Shown here one piece after another: positions 63,287 to 64,000 of a DNA stretch of 64,000 nucleotides (positions are counted from its first letter, which is position 1; the number at the start of each line of letters is the position of its first letter). Source of the stretch: Paenibacillus graminis. GTDB lineage: Bacteria; Bacillota; Bacilli; Paenibacillales; Paenibacillaceae. The DNA lies in contig NZ_CP009287.1 of assembly GCF_000758705.1 (NCBI RefSeq), positions 4,402,001 to 4,466,000 of the forward strand, written 5' to 3'. Below the pieces are notes generated by a model. The model made no database searches, was not told the origin of the DNA, and saw only the letters and a program-made list of their open reading frames with translations. The translations under genes and the position numbers were made by a program.

Positions 63287-64000
63287 TTGCACCAGTTCAT
63301 GATTGGGCAATACGGAGGATTTGACTTCAACAAATACCATCGGGATTTCAAGCCTGCATTCTACGGCATTGAAGCCTGCTCCTTCCCGGGAGATGAAGAC
63401 TGCCGCCATTTAATGAAGGAATCAAGAACCAAAGGCTTTCGGGTAGGCGTTCATTATCCGTTCCGGGCGAATGGTTCAACCATACGGGATGCGCTGTTCC
63501 TCTCTCCTGACCAGGACGAACGCGAGGCTGCCTTTGAGCATATACGGGCTGAGCTTGAATATTTGACTTCGCTGAAGCCGGAATATGTATTGTTTCATTA
63601 TCCGAAGCCGGTCATTCTGGATGACCGCGTAGACTGGAAGCTGTGGAGGTTCGGGGACCGCCGCGAGTACGTATTTGAAAGTGAGTGCACCTTAGGCGGG
63701 TTGATTGAACGCAGTGAATTCTTGTTTGAGTGGCTGGACCTCAGGAGCAGGGAGTATCATTTCACCCCTATTCTTGAATTCGACGCTTTGAACAGCTATG
63801 TTTACGAACATGAATTTTTTGAAAATCTATTGCTGAAGTACCCGCAGATTCAACTGTGCCTGGACACCGCTAGACTGTATCTGCAGGACAAGCTTGATCC
63901 CCGGTTTGACGCAAAAGCCGTCTTACGGAAGTATGCCAAATATGCCGGTCTGCTCCATCTCTCCACGGTTCAAGTCAATCACACGGTCCAGAACAGCCAT
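63287..64000 (+). CDS. Sugar phosphate isomerase/epimerase-like TIM-barrel protein, partial
   Basis: A frame open to the right edge (238 codons, no stop). TTG 63287 has GAGGTGG six bases upstream. The chain reads HQFMIGQYGGFDFNKYHRDF and later KGFRVGVHYPFRAN, LKPEYVLFHYPKPV, YHFTPILEFDALN, LCLDTARLYLQDKLDP. The strand-wise placement of metal-like residues (H in VHYP, E in LEFD, D in LDTA, H in LLHLST) is the pattern of AP-endonuclease-2-type TIM barrels (sugar isomerases/epimerases). It follows the response regulator by 65 bp on the same strand and probably belongs to the same pathway, acting on sugar released by the lyase. C-terminus outside the window. Confidence 0.7.
   Translation, partial: MHQFMIGQYGGFDFNKYHRDFKPAFYGIEACSFPGDEDCRHLMKESRTKGFRVGVHYPFRANGSTIRDALFLSPDQDEREAAFEHIRAELEYLTSLKPEYVLFHYPKPVILDDRVDWKLWRFGDRREYVFESECTLGGLIERSEFLFEWLDLRSREYHFTPILEFDALNSYVYEHEFFENLLLKYPQIQLCLDTARLYLQDKLDPRFDAKAVLRKYAKYAGLLHLSTVQVNHTVQNSH

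Overview
The window looks like chromosome of a Paenibacillus-type bacterium (Firmicutes, Bacillales, medium GC). The basis is strong AGGAGG-type ribosome binding sites with frequent GTG and TTG starts, a BceRS/BceAB-type detoxification locus, an LtaS-type lipoteichoic acid synthase, copper-amine-oxidase-type stalk proteins, YesM/YesN with LplA/B/C-type sugar importers, cre-like sites and short dispersed intergenic repeats. There is no rRNA, tRNA, CRISPR array or intact transposon. Both ends cut through genes.

Layout. 1-2570: minus-strand BceA-type ATPase (cut by the left edge), then BceS- and BceR-like regulators, separated by a compound tandem repeat. 2731-11291: small membrane protein, LtaS-type enzyme, secreted DGGY-repeat protein, hydrolase, a divergent SDR/TetR pair, and exported proteins. 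11350-14268 is a graveyard: an ABC ATPase remnant, an isochorismatase tail joined to an internally deleted MFS gene, and a doubly frameshifted AraC regulator, with one intact SDR among them. 14462-22206: stalk protein, DinB, AraC/GyrI regulator, LysE/AraC pair, a lipoprotein, polysaccharide deacetylase, and an ABC ATPase whose permease survives only as a 58-codon stub. 22501-25711: DHA2 MFS pump, TetR and divergent SDR with a clear operator and promoter. 26000-31240: a possible structured small RNA, a serine hydrolase, about 750 bp of unassigned sequence, a CPBP protease and an AT-rich two-gene patch. 31348-35389: mcp-cheW-cheA operon. 35699-45165: sugar symporter plus PIG-L deacetylase, GNAT, asparaginase, a nonsense-interrupted secreted protein, an Old Yellow Enzyme divergent from a TetR/P-loop pair, and an APC permease. 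45286-51889: a multipass membrane protein followed by an 1807-residue Ser/Thr kinase-ATPase-GAF-PAS-GGDEF protein. 53888-64000: a polysaccharide-use locus (heparinase II/III lyase, two permeases, binding protein, divergent YesM/YesN sensor pair, and a cut TIM-barrel-like gene).

The locus that hangs together best is 53888-64000: the two-component pair probably senses a poly- or oligosaccharide and drives the divergent importer and lyase operon, with a cre-like site between them for carbon catabolite control. The most unusual single protein is the 1807-residue signalling protein, paired with an unrecognised membrane protein. The least explained sequence is the block at 27490-28234 and the hairpin-rich stretch at 26155-26353. 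All calls are from reading the sequence. No database search was run, so family names rest on visible motifs, and functions beyond family level are inference.
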